From positions 50,486 to 114,485 of the forward strand of contig CALJGL010000023.1 of NCBI GenBank assembly GCA_938075155.1: a stretch of DNA of 64,000 nucleotides. The letters run 5' to 3'. Shown here one piece after another: positions 37,401 through 45,696 of this stretch. How positions within the stretch are numbered: position 1 is the first letter of the stretch; every line of letters starts with the position of its first letter. The DNA is from UBA12191 sp009937185. GTDB taxonomy: Bacteria; Planctomycetota; UBA8108; UBA1146. Position numbers and translations under genes: made by a program. Under the pieces are notes generated by a model that worked only from the letters and a program-made list of their open reading frames with translations, was not told the origin of the DNA and did no database searches.

Positions 37401-38979
37401 TCAGGGTGGCGTGATTCGATTCACTCCATTCCCCGACATGTCTGTTGGAGTTGCAGATAACTTCATGTACATGGTCACTGACTCAAATGGAGCTTCCTCT
37501 TCAGGAATGGTTTCCATCGAGGTGACACCGGTCAATGATGCTCCTATTGCGAATCCGGATACTGCAGTGACACTGGAAGACATTCCAACATTGGTCAATG
37601 TATTGGCGAATGATGGAGACGTCGATAACGATCTCCTAAAGGTGATGTCTGTGGATGTCCCAGCAGATTTCCCTGCAGTGGTAACCTGGCAGACCAACGG
37701 TTCGATCGGGATCAGTCCTCATGCGGACTACAATGGAATCACTCCGAGTACCTTCACGTACATTCTTTCAGACGGATTCCTCACCGATCAGGGTGTGGTC
37801 AGTCTGCAAGTGCTCTCGTTGAATGACGCTCCGGTTGCAAACGATGATTTTGGTCATCAAGTGACTGAGGACGGCTCGGTAACTGTGGATGTTCTTGCCA
37901 ATGATACTGACGTCGATGGAGATACTCTTCAGTTAGCCTCAACTACGAATGGACTGTTGGGTCTGGCCGCTATCACGATTGATGGCAGAGTCTCTTACAC
38001 ACCATTCCCCAATGCGAATGGTTTCGATAGCTTTACTTACACCGTGACTGATAACGCTGGTGGACAATCTTCTGCCACTGTTGAAGTTGAAATCCTCGCA
38101 GTGAATGACGCTCCCGAAGCAGGAGTATTGCCAATCTTCCCTCTTCCCGAGGATAGTTTGAAAACGTTCACGGCACTTTCAATCCTGCAGCAGGCCTTCG
38201 ATGCAGATGGCGATTCACTCGTTCTGACAAACATCGGGGAACCCGCAAATGGACAAGTCACGATTTCAGTAGATACGCAAGCAAACATCTCGTCGCTGAT
38301 TTACGTTCCTAACCCGGACTTCAATGGAATCGATGAGTTTACGTATGAAGTATCTGATATTGCTTCCTCTGGAGCAGGCATCGTTCGCATGAACGTTCTT
38401 CCTGTCAACGACCTGCCTGTTGCAAATAATGACTCAGGTATTCTTGTCGAAGGTGGAACCAGCATCTCGATCGCACCTCTGCTCAATGACGTAGATGTCG
38501 ATGGCGATTCATTGTCTCTGCTCGGTATTATCAGTGGTCCTTTCCACGGGTCGATGCAGATCAATACGGATAATGGCACCCTGACATACAATGCTGACAG
38601 TAACTGGGACGGTGAAGATTCCATGATTTATAGAGTCACGGATAACCATGGTGGAATGGCAACGGCGAGTATCTTGATCGATATCACGCAGGCCACTTCA
38701 GCTGCTGCTTCCATGATTCGCTCCGATGCCAACGTCGATGGACAGTTGGACGTCTCTGATCCGGTGGAAACCATTATCCACTTGTTCCAGGGTCGTGGAG
38801 TTGCATGTCTTGCAGCATTGGATGCCAATGACGACGAACAGATCGACATTGCTGACGTGGTGTTCTCGCTGAGTGGATTGTTCGCTAACGGACAACTTCC
38901 AGCTGCTCCATATCCGTTCTGTGGTCAGGATCCCACTGATAACTTGCTCCCATGTGACGGTTTTGGTCTTTGCGACTGA
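34492..38979 (+). CDS. Secreted paralogue B with eight cadherin-like repeats and dockerin
   Basis: An approximately 1495-residue exoprotein. The ATG at 34492 has AGGAG ten bases upstream. Alternatives are GTG at 34483 and an ATG at 34534 preceded by GGAGAGG. Residues ~40-600 are the same unrecognised domain as in the upstream gene, showing tandem duplication. Eight cadherin-like (tandem-95/VCBS-type) repeats of ~95-100 residues follow, with signatures VTEDGSVTVDVLANDTDVDG and FTYTVTDNAGGQSSATVEV joined by VNDAP linkers. These bind calcium and form extended rods in adhesins. The C-terminus is a dockerin-like pair (DANVDGQLDVSDPV and DANDDEQIDIADVV). It starts 41 bp after paralogue A, so the two probably share a transcript. 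Confidence 0.86.
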   Translation: MFNINEKETKRRGWMIANALIITIFLGSVLSSTNVEGQIANVPQPTSESVVVLGEIENIFVDDMDDMFSAGWIVADGVAVRIPSGLLIDLPANRLTLRDLMAGASPECLANGESGLASTDECLRNKSLQGGGAQILANRLQDGSVIAGDVFLNKSMTGNVAGGIVPPTVGGYVSYINFQDGYFVVNGSMNERPFADGGPDKRGVICRINDPETRQTIQSGLGCITGMPNCSPDPRFTIDPDNYSWTFGTGYPVCIPSTDNTSGERDDDSGANILTGAGDEFCPMWNRNFEGPLNRTVPDSTFFVPLAVGDPIGIEGNFEVINGVRFFSSYGGMVQLGLKTKNENDQPDYMIYDEVEGDVPPFDNARIKSLAICFTTIDDMHVNLYKMHKDPSTGNDIEYIWGTSLGNLGARFNGIPPNAGGINKVEYDLDFLLGAPAAHGPCLNLINGGFNVCPQGGTMEEEVALMSPTSREVVGRTLHSMSLNPGIFPRDILGFEAQHGMYITPQGQGHPEFVEINLDKNGWPFIFEGMPWNLDRRLGPGGCDEDAGCENLATNPVGSFPLTPFPSAGDPDWVSHSIGNGIPPFASQRMTAFHPFGENDFMQPFSDIPGPNPALPAGLSDGLTAEHCDIPNDMPLAIQDSLSADEDQVAMISDQDLLLNDSDPDLDQLSLFHYESTSLNGGTIQRIGAGLVYQGAPDFNGSDEFHYSITDNHGGTSRGKVLVIVAAKNDAPEAHADFLTPPSDIYTFQAELLLDNDSDVDGDTITLVSINESVSGSSGTMTTNADGTFTFTSDLNSTGPSVWDYTISDDLGETASSTLTFYVGNQAPVASDDNVVTDEDVELVINALSGDSDPDANDTLEVVSTGSASFGSVENLGGGLLLYTPDLDQFGSDAFSYTITDGKGLSSTATVNVSVLPVNDAPRLGADIAVTLEDQPVQINVLNNDYDPEGDAMTVSLPIINAFNGSVELLQGGVIRFTPFPDMSVGVADNFMYMVTDSNGASSSGMVSIEVTPVNDAPIANPDTAVTLEDIPTLVNVLANDGDVDNDLLKVMSVDVPADFPAVVTWQTNGSIGISPHADYNGITPSTFTYILSDGFLTDQGVVSLQVLSLNDAPVANDDFGHQVTEDGSVTVDVLANDTDVDGDTLQLASTTNGLLGLAAITIDGRVSYTPFPNANGFDSFTYTVTDNAGGQSSATVEVEILAVNDAPEAGVLPIFPLPEDSLKTFTALSILQQAFDADGDSLVLTNIGEPANGQVTISVDTQANISSLIYVPNPDFNGIDEFTYEVSDIASSGAGIVRMNVLPVNDLPVANNDSGILVEGGTSISIAPLLNDVDVDGDSLSLLGIISGPFHGSMQINTDNGTLTYNADSNWDGEDSMIYRVTDNHGGMATASILIDITQATSAAASMIRSDANVDGQLDVSDPVETIIHLFQGRGVACLAALDANDDEQIDIADVVFSLSGLFANGQLPAAPYPFCGQDPTDNLLPCDGFGLCD

Positions 38980-39020
38980 TCCTTAGCAAGTGAGTACGAC
39001 AAAGGGGATTGCTCCCTTGA

Positions 39021-39057
39021 AAATGGCCCGCGAATAACATTCGCGGGCCATTTTTTT
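39021..39057 (+). terminator. Intrinsic terminator after paralogue B
   Basis: A 14-bp perfect stem (AAATGGCCCGCGAA with TTCGCGGGCCATTT, 5-nt loop) merges into a T-run on the plus strand. Confidence 0.95.
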
Positions 39058-39275
39058 ACGAATAGATCTCTGTAGGGGATACTAAATTGATGAATTTCGG
39101 ACTTTGACGGGTTATTGCTGCAATATCTTGCAGATCTAACTTGTTATTAGTTGTTTGAGATTCTTCACATTTTTTACGAGATTTCGTAGGATGTTATACT
39201 TCAACAGCAGATGGATCCCTGCTTCTGAGGGAGTCCGAAGATTTGCACGTCACTTTAGAGGAAGAGGCAGAGTCG

Positions 39276-40373
39276 ATGATTTTAAAATTGTTCTATGGTT
39301 CTTCAAGCCTAGGGCGAGCCGCCCTCATGGTTGCGCTGGGAATATTGCCACTTGCAGCATTGGGTTTGAATCACGATCCGTTATCAGGACAAGTACCGGG
39401 TTCCCCGCGTATCGAGTGTGATAATCCACTTGTTGAATGGGGAGAGCTTATCAAGGAAACCCCATTCACCCATGAATTCGAAATTAAGAATACGGGTGAC
39501 GAGGTCTTGATCATTCAAAAAGTTAACGGCACCTGAGGTTGCACGGTCGCCGATCACGACGACCAAATCCCCCCCGGTGGGGTGGGAAAAGTTTCAGTAA
39601 CTCTCGATACAAAAAAGGTTCGGGGTAAAGGTGTCGCCAAGAACTTGAAGGTATTCTCCAATGATCCGGTGAACCCTGAATATACTTTGACTTTGAAAGG
39701 GACGATTCTCGAAATCCTCGAAACCCGTCCTCTTCAACTGAAGTTGCTAGGGCTTGCTGGTACCGCCCTCAATGGAAGTTTTACTTTCAACGCGGGATCA
39801 CCGCTGGATGTAGAGATCACAGAGATACGATCCGCAGGAAAGCGTGTGACGGCGTCAGAGCCTGTCGTGCAAGAGGCCGGGCGGTCCTTTGAGATCACCC
39901 TGGACGCTGCACCCAATAACAAGCCTGCGATTCTGAGAGAAAAGCTATATCTGGACGTGAAAACAAGTGACGGAGTTGATCGTACTCTTGAATTTAATGT
40001 TCAGATTGACCACCGGGACCGCATCGTTCTTCAACCCAAGAACAACATCAAGTTCATGGACAAGGAGACGAAGGGACTGCTCAAGGATGGTTCTCCAATT
40101 GAGAAGAGTATTCTCGTAACAGGAGGAGACCCTTCAATTCAATTTGAGGTGACTGGTGTTGCTTTGGACGATCGTATTAAGGATGCATTCAGTACCAGAG
40201 TTCAGGAAGTTGTTCCTGGCAAGAGCTATCGTGTTTGGATCAAGTTGTCAGAATACCAGTCGACGCCAACGGTTCTTGGCAAGATGACGATTCAAACAAG
40301 CGACGAGATGAAAAAAGAGATCTCTATCTGGGTGATGGGCCAGTTCCCGCAGAAACGCCAAACTGCACCCTGA
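39276..40373 (+). CDS. DUF1573-family exported protein with in-frame TGA; candidate selenoprotein
   Basis: One reading frame of 365 residues is interrupted only by TGA at 39534-39536. Before it come an ATG with GAGG upstream, an N-terminal membrane helix (GRAALMVALGILPLAALG) and FTHEFEIKNTGDEVLIIQKV. After it, in the same frame, come GCTVADHDDQIPPGGVGKVS and KVFSNDPVNPEYTLTLKGTI. This is the DUF1573 Ig-like fold, whose motif is normally S-C-G-C-T. The TGA occupies the first Cys (N-G-T-stop-G-C-T). Reading it as selenocysteine restores a full-length protein. A nonsense mutation of TGC or TGT is the alternative. The second half has no good start of its own: GTG at 39582 would cut inside the domain. 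A TTG at 39243 with GGGAG upstream is an alternative N-terminus. Confidence 0.7.
39568..39587 (+). promoter_or_regulatory. Candidate bacterial SECIS hairpin downstream of TGA
   Basis: Eight base pairs (T plus seven C, against GGGG and GGGA) form with a single bulged T at 39583 and a GGU apical loop at 39576-39578. Bacterial SECIS elements typically have a GGU-type loop and a bulged U. The loop starts 39 nt after the TGA, slightly beyond the usual distance as I remember it, and the bulge is on the 3' side, whereas in E. coli fdhF it is on the 5' side. A weaker nearer stem (GTCG/CGAC, 39546-39560) also exists. No folding was computed. Confidence 0.35.
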
Positions 40374-40400
40374 TGGTGTTTTAATTTTTCGTTGTTCAAT

Positions 40401-40447
40401 AAATGAGCCTGCCACCCTTCATCGGTTGGCAGGCTCATTTGTTTCTC
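40401..40447 (+). terminator. Intrinsic terminator after the DUF1573 gene
   Basis: A 14-bp stem (AAATGAGCCTGCCA with TGGCAGGCTCATTT, 12-nt loop) is followed by TGTTT. It lies in the 320-bp spacer 40374-40693, in which I see no gene. Confidence 0.82.
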
Positions 40448-40693
40448 TATCGCTCAGCTGGTTGCGGAACTAAAGTGAACTAGCCTTGTTATCGTTTATA
40501 CTGCATCAGCGAATGTCAGGAGAGTTACGTCAGTTAGAGGGTGCGGAGAGCTGCGAATACAGCCATAATAGACCTAGCCCGGTTATTTGAGATTATCGTC
40601 ACTCGTGGACCTTTCGATATTTGGATCTACTGCGATCAACTCTCTCTGCGGAGGGGGTAAGTATCTCCGGCTATGTTATTTTTGGAGAACTCG

Positions 40694-42628
40694 ATGAAGT
40701 TCACTAGTGCTCTGGTGGGAAGATCTTATCTATGGCTGCTTTTCGTCGCATGCCTCCTAGGCGATGGACGTGAATCCTACGCCCAATTTCAAATTAGCAG
40801 TCCTGTTCCCACTTCTGTTGGTATCACAATTGCGGCCGCGGTTATATCGGACGTCACAGGTGATGGCATTGTAGATCTGTGTTCTATCGATGCCGGTGGC
40901 CAAATTGTAATTGCTACAGGGTTTGGCGATGGGGTTCATGGAGAAATCCAATCCTTCGACTATGGAGCTGGCATCGATGGTCTTGTCAGAGCGATCGCTG
41001 CTGGTGATTTGGATGCAGACGGAGACGAAGATCTTGTCTTTACGTGGTCTCATCCTCTTGGCGTGGGAGGATTTCTCTCGATAGTGCCCTTTGAGTTAGG
41101 AATCCCGGGTAGTCGAATTGATTTCTCTCTTGATCAACAAGTCAACCGCACCCCATTTGATATTGAGGTGGGGGATTTGAATCAGGATGGTCGCCTTGAT
41201 TTAATCGCTGGTACAAACATTCTTGACCAGGCGTTTCAGCCGGCCTATGTATCTGTGCTTATGGGTGATGCTGCTGCAATACCGGGAGTGATGTCATTTG
41301 AAACTCCGGTGCACTATTTCAGGTCTTCGATGGTTAGGGATGTCCATTTGGAGGACCTTGATGCAGATGGTGATCATGACGTCATCATGACTTGTAGAGG
41401 CGGGAATAGCCTTTCAGTTTTCGAGAATGTCGGCGCAGGAATACTCACATTCGCTTCAGAAACATTATTCCCTCTATCGCCTGAACCCTATGCGGTGAAA
41501 ACAACCGATCTTGATGGAGACGGTGTCATGGATATTCTCTTGGGGACATGGCAGACGAAATCCCTGATCCCATTGTTGGGCTTGGGAAACCTTCAATATT
41601 CTCGTCAAAACGAGATTGAATTGGGGCAATTGGGTTGGGGGGTGATGCACCGATTCGAACTTGAAGATATGAATGGAGATGGCCACCTTGATGCCGTTGC
41701 TCCTTTCTCAAGTGGAGTGATTTCTATCCACTATGGAGATGGAGAAGGGGATTTTGAACCCGGGCCTTTCTTTGTCACTTATCAAAGTGCCAAGTCTCTG
41801 TGGTTTCATGATCTGGATAATAGTGGAACTCGGGAGATGGTTTTAGAGCATACTGATCTGAAGCTCTTTACGACATTCTTTGGAGCTTTTGAATTGCGAG
41901 GGCATGTCTATTTTGATTCCCAAAGAATTCCGGCAGGTCTGGAGTCTGATCTGGTTCTTAAAGGGATCGCAAACCTTGGAATCAGAGGGATTGATACTGC
42001 CATCGATATTGATAGAGCCCTCTTGATCCCATTGGATTTAGTACCCTCTCAAGCTGTCATGTTGGCCACTGGAGGGCTTGGCCCGGATTTTTGGTCCGTA
42101 GACCTCGGGGTAAATCCTCAGGACCCTGTGACTCTCAGTTCGATTCTTCAGGGAAATGGTCAGGGTGGATTGGGTGCTGGGCTGATCAATGAGGTTGCGA
42201 TTCTTGGAGTGCAGACTGCTTCTCTTTCGAATCCAATACAGACGACGATAGCTCCTGCTCCTTTGAGTATCGGTGGCCCAACGCTCTCCTTGACTGGTGG
42301 CATATCTACCTCTGTGAATGCAGGTACTGGCTGGTTGGATATTGAAGTACCCAAAAGGTTTGTTCGAGGAGACGTGAATCAGAATGGTGACGTTAATGTG
42401 GGAGATGCCGTCATTCTATTGAGAAGACTCTTTGGATTGGATTCTCCGGGACAGTGTCTTGCAGCCGAGGATGCTGACGGAGATGGAGCGACTGATATTG
42501 GTGACGCGGTTCGAATTCTGACCTACTTGTTCTCTAGTGGAATCCCTCCCGTTGAGCCATTCCCAGGGTGTGGTTTGGCAGCTGACCCATTACTCATTGA
42601 ATGTGAATTTCATTCCTACTGCCCATAA
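40694..42628 (+). CDS. FG-GAP/VCBS-repeat protein with GPDF module and dockerin-like domain
   Basis: A 644-residue secreted protein. The ATG at 40694 has GGAG six bases upstream; a signal peptide follows (LWLLFVACLLG, cleavage near SYAQ). Residues ~40-400 contain integrin-like FG-GAP/VCBS repeats with calcium loops (DLDADGDEDLVF, DLNQDGRLDLIA, DLDADGDHDVIM, DLDGDGVMDILL and DMNGDGHLDAVA). Residues ~405-555 form a beta-rich module with GGLGPDFWSVDL, shared with three genes downstream. The C-terminus is a dockerin-like pair (DVNQNGDVNVGDAV and DADGDGATDIGDAV). Having both the shared module and a dockerin would suit an adaptor in a surface assembly, which is inference. Confidence 0.84.
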   Translation: MKFTSALVGRSYLWLLFVACLLGDGRESYAQFQISSPVPTSVGITIAAAVISDVTGDGIVDLCSIDAGGQIVIATGFGDGVHGEIQSFDYGAGIDGLVRAIAAGDLDADGDEDLVFTWSHPLGVGGFLSIVPFELGIPGSRIDFSLDQQVNRTPFDIEVGDLNQDGRLDLIAGTNILDQAFQPAYVSVLMGDAAAIPGVMSFETPVHYFRSSMVRDVHLEDLDADGDHDVIMTCRGGNSLSVFENVGAGILTFASETLFPLSPEPYAVKTTDLDGDGVMDILLGTWQTKSLIPLLGLGNLQYSRQNEIELGQLGWGVMHRFELEDMNGDGHLDAVAPFSSGVISIHYGDGEGDFEPGPFFVTYQSAKSLWFHDLDNSGTREMVLEHTDLKLFTTFFGAFELRGHVYFDSQRIPAGLESDLVLKGIANLGIRGIDTAIDIDRALLIPLDLVPSQAVMLATGGLGPDFWSVDLGVNPQDPVTLSSILQGNGQGGLGAGLINEVAILGVQTASLSNPIQTTIAPAPLSIGGPTLSLTGGISTSVNAGTGWLDIEVPKRFVRGDVNQNGDVNVGDAVILLRRLFGLDSPGQCLAAEDADGDGATDIGDAVRILTYLFSSGIPPVEPFPGCGLAADPLLIECEFHSYCP

Positions 42629-42672
42629 AAAAACCACCTTCAACTTTTGGAGTTAAAGGTGGTTTATTTTTT
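42629..42672. terminator. Bidirectional intrinsic terminator
   Basis: AAACCACCTT pairs with AAGGTGGTTT, with further pairing possible in the loop. It is flanked by an A-run on the left and T-rich sequence on the right, so it serves both the FG-GAP gene and the convergent regulator gene. Confidence 0.88.
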
Positions 42673-42691
42673 GAAATGTACAGGGATGGGC

Positions 42692-43270
42692 CTAGGCGCG
42701 AAGTTCGCTTCCAGCTAGGCGCACTACTCGACGAGCGAGTTCTTCCGGGTCAAAAGGTTTGGCGAGAATGTCGTCGGCACCCAAGAGGCGGGCTCTGTCC
42801 AACTCGGCTTGCTCCATGGCACTGATCACCAAAATCTTGGTCTTGCTCAGTTCTGGGGCGAGTCTGACATATTCAATGACGTCGAATCCACCTAGACCAG
42901 GAACTCGAAGATCGAGTGTCATCACGCATGGGAGGTGCTCTCTCAAGAGTGATCCCGCAGTGAAGCCATCCTGAGCCATGAATACATCAAAGTTATGTTT
43001 TCTCAGGGTGATTTCGATGGCTTTGGAGACGGTGGGTTCTTTCTCGACGACGAGTACTCGACGCGCGAGGTGCAGGAAATCTCTCGGAATGGGAATGTTG
43101 TTTTCCCTTAGAAACGAGATGAAGTTGCTGATTTCGACGCGGTTATCTCCACGACCGGGCAGCTGATATGCACGTAGCTGACCACGCTGAATCCAGCGAA
43201 TAACTGTACGAAAGTTTACGCCGCAATAACTGGCGATTTCTCCCGTAGTAAGGGTTCTCTTATCGTTCAT
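42692..43270 (-). CDS. Excisionase-type HTH protein with C-terminal receiver domain
   Basis: A 192-residue regulator. The ATG at 43270, seven bases after AGGAG, was chosen over an upstream frame extension. Residues ~5-58 form an HTH_17/excisionase-like DNA-binding domain (TTGEIASYCGVNFRTVIRWI and LRAYQLPGRGDNRVEI). Residues ~70-190 form a response-regulator receiver with phospho-acceptor Asp120 (VMTLDLRVPGLGGFDV), Ser150 and Lys171 (AKPFDPEEL). The usual acidic pair is altered to E76-K77, which may weaken Mg2+ binding. The domain order is the reverse of most response regulators. No histidine kinase is adjacent. It lies inside the exoprotein region and could control it. Confidence 0.87.
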   Translation of the reverse strand: MNDKRTLTTGEIASYCGVNFRTVIRWIQRGQLRAYQLPGRGDNRVEISNFISFLRENNIPIPRDFLHLARRVLVVEKEPTVSKAIEITLRKHNFDVFMAQDGFTAGSLLREHLPCVMTLDLRVPGLGGFDVIEYVRLAPELSKTKILVISAMEQAELDRARLLGADDILAKPFDPEELARRVVRLAGSELRA

Positions 43271-43527
43271 CCCACACTCCTCGCACATTACTCTACCTCG
43301 GTTAACAAATTTCAACTCGCAATGAAATTTGTAGTGAAGTCGGAAATCCCAATTGTCGTAACTGATTGATTGGGTGCAGGTTCCGGCTTCTCTTGTAAAT
43401 CAACTATACACATATTGTATGTTTGTTAGTCATTTTGTCAATAGTTAGGAATGTCTATATCCGGTCCTGCAGTCCCGATTGGCCAAAAAATACCGGAGTG
43501 AACTCAAGTTCTTTATGTGTGTCTTAA

Positions 43528-45696
43528 TCAAGGACAGTTTTGTCCTGTTTGGCAGGGAAGGAAATCTTGTGTCGGCGTATCAATTCCACAAGTCGCTCCC
43601 GGTGCTGCCGGTGCTAAGCCACCTGAATAAAGAAAGAGAAGCATGAATACAGGGTCACTGATGTCGATGTTTCCATCATCGTTCGTATCCACAGCATCTA
43701 AACAGGTGTGATTTACAGATTGGAACAGGATGGAAAGCTGAGAGGAGACATCCGCTAGGTTTCTAATCCCGTCCAAATTGACATCTCCACGAATAAACAG
43801 TGGGCCTGGACTCGGACAAAAGATCTGACAGCTGACGGGCAGAAGAAGAGCTCCACAGGTACTGACGGGTGTCAATATCGCTGTCGTATTCAATCCTAGA
43901 GGCGCAGGGAGTGTGACCGAGGTTACATTTCCCGGGAGGGTCAGTGAGGTCGCACCCAGTTGAAGATTAATAGAACTGTAACTGGATTCATTCACCCATG
44001 TCAGATCAGCGATACAGGTTGCTGTATCGAGATTGCAGATCAAATTGGAGATAGGGATCTGTGGAATCAGAGGAGGAACATTTATCTCACAACAACTTGC
44101 GCCTGTTGCGGGGGTGAACCCTCCCAGACTCGGTTCGACACAGTATGTCATCATTCCTGATAAACCTGGATCGTGGACGAGTGAAGTTTCGGTTCCTAAT
44201 ACCGTCGTGATTGGCAATAATTGGGAGGGATCAGGTCCACCTGAAATGAGGAAAAAGTCTGCGGGGCCAGCGGACTCCCAATTCAGAGTGACTTCTTGCG
44301 AGCAAGGGTTGGGAATGCTGCATGAGAAATCGAGAAGAGGGAGAGGTCTTTGATCGTAGAAGATCGCTCCTAGGTCAGGAGCTGTGTTGTCGGGGTCTAA
44401 TCCGTACAGAGGGTCACCTGCGTCGATGGCGGGAGAATTGGGATCTAGTGAGAAATCTTCAATGAGTGGGTTCGTAAATACGGGGTCGAAGAGGAACACT
44501 GTTGATCCGGGATACCCCGAGGAAATGACGCTGTAGTCGACCTGCGCCAATGTTGGAATATCGATCTCCAAAGTAACTGGATTCCATAATAGGCAGTGAT
44601 TCACAAGCAAGGTCGATAAAGCTCCTCCTGAATTTGTTGGAGGATAGAACACTCCTCCTGAACTTCCTCCTGAACTTCCTCCAGAGGTGTTTCCAGTGAT
44701 GGTTGACCTGTGTATTTCAACTTCGGTCAGGTTGATCGTGGAAGCGATCGCACCACCATTGGTATTCGCGGTATTCGAAGCGATGATACTGGAGTTGATG
44801 CTGAGGGTTCCGCCGTCGAGTCCAATTCCTCCACCGCGGCTACTGAAGTTTCCTATGATAGATGAGGAATCGATCGTCGTCGTACTTTGATAAAGGGTGA
44901 TTGCTCCACCCAAAAGTGAAGCTTGATTATTACTCAGCTGAAGATTCGACATTGTGATGGCGGAGATTCTCGAATAGATTCCTCCTCCAATAATGGCGGA
45001 GTTATTCTGAAAGCTACATGTGTTGATGCTGACTTGAGAGCACAGATTGAGAGTGATTCCTCCTCCGGCTGTCAGTGAAGAGTTATTACTGAAGCTACAG
45101 TTCTGAAGATTGATGACTCCACAGTTGGACAGGTAGATTCCTGCGCCCTCCAATGCGTTATTGCCTGAGATCGACACATCGGAAAGATCGAGTGAAAGCG
45201 TTTCTTCTGCATAGAGCCCAGATCCGAATTCAGCAGAATTCCCACTGAGGACACAGTTTTTGATGGTGGGGGAGGCGATAAATATTCGAATCCCGCCCCC
45301 TCGTCGGTAAGTTCCAGAAGAATCGGTAATAGGCCTTCCCGTTCCTCCTGTGATTGTGAATCCGTCTAGTATGGCGAGTTCGGTTTCTCCACCGGAGAAG
45401 GTGACAGTGGCTCCTTCATCAGGGCCCAGAGTGAGCAGTGATCCATCGATCGTCGTTTGGTCTGATCCTGCTGTGGAAAGGATGGAGATGTCTTTTCCTA
45501 TGTATGAGAGGTTTTCTTGGTAGGTGCCAGGTGAGACTAAGATCTGGTCGCCCGAATAAGCAGCGAAGATCGCTTGCTGAATGGTGGGGTACTCCGAGGG
45601 GACCAAGAGGTCGATCGCTTCTGCCTGTGTTACTGAAAAGCATAAGAAGAGAATCGATAGCATCGATTTCAGCGGTTTCAGGAGATTCAATGTCAT
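43528..45696 (-). CDS. Right-handed beta-helix surface protein with dockerin-like domain
   Basis: A 722-residue exoprotein. A signal peptide (MLSILFLCFSVTQAEA near residues 12-27) leads to VPSEYPTIQQAIFAAYSGDQ and ILVSPGTYQENL, the DUF1565/parallel beta-helix opening. Many short repeats of the GGGI-x-x-x-x-S-x-x-x-x-x-N type follow, resembling polymorphic outer-membrane repeats. Residues ~450-630 hold two Cys-containing FN3-like segments related to those of the giant peroxidase. The end is a dockerin-like pair (DVNLDGIRNLADVS and DTNDDGNIDISDPV). The ATG at 45696 is only one base from GGAGG, so a TTG at 45690 with spacing of seven may be the real start. No catalytic lyase residues were identified. 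Confidence 0.84.
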   Translation of the reverse strand: MTLNLLKPLKSMLSILFLCFSVTQAEAIDLLVPSEYPTIQQAIFAAYSGDQILVSPGTYQENLSYIGKDISILSTAGSDQTTIDGSLLTLGPDEGATVTFSGGETELAILDGFTITGGTGRPITDSSGTYRRGGGIRIFIASPTIKNCVLSGNSAEFGSGLYAEETLSLDLSDVSISGNNALEGAGIYLSNCGVINLQNCSFSNNSSLTAGGGITLNLCSQVSINTCSFQNNSAIIGGGIYSRISAITMSNLQLSNNQASLLGGAITLYQSTTTIDSSSIIGNFSSRGGGIGLDGGTLSINSSIIASNTANTNGGAIASTINLTEVEIHRSTITGNTSGGSSGGSSGGVFYPPTNSGGALSTLLVNHCLLWNPVTLEIDIPTLAQVDYSVISSGYPGSTVFLFDPVFTNPLIEDFSLDPNSPAIDAGDPLYGLDPDNTAPDLGAIFYDQRPLPLLDFSCSIPNPCSQEVTLNWESAGPADFFLISGGPDPSQLLPITTVLGTETSLVHDPGLSGMMTYCVEPSLGGFTPATGASCCEINVPPLIPQIPISNLICNLDTATCIADLTWVNESSYSSINLQLGATSLTLPGNVTSVTLPAPLGLNTTAILTPVSTCGALLLPVSCQIFCPSPGPLFIRGDVNLDGIRNLADVSSQLSILFQSVNHTCLDAVDTNDDGNIDISDPVFMLLFLYSGGLAPAAPGATCGIDTPTQDFLPCQTGQNCP

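Noticed and set aside
39155..39421. Overlapping plus-strand frame in the DUF1573 region
   Set aside because: It is Arg-rich with no family features, out of frame with the DUF1573 coding sequence, and looks like a shadow.
39534..39536. TGA as evidence of genome-wide stop-codon reassignment
   Set aside because: Many intact genes here end in TGA (for example bccp and mccA), so TGA is a normal stop in this genome.
39582..40373. Separate gene starting at GTG 39582
   Set aside because: This start lies inside the DUF1573 fold, has no signal peptide and sits in the proposed hairpin. The frame continues in register from the upstream half.
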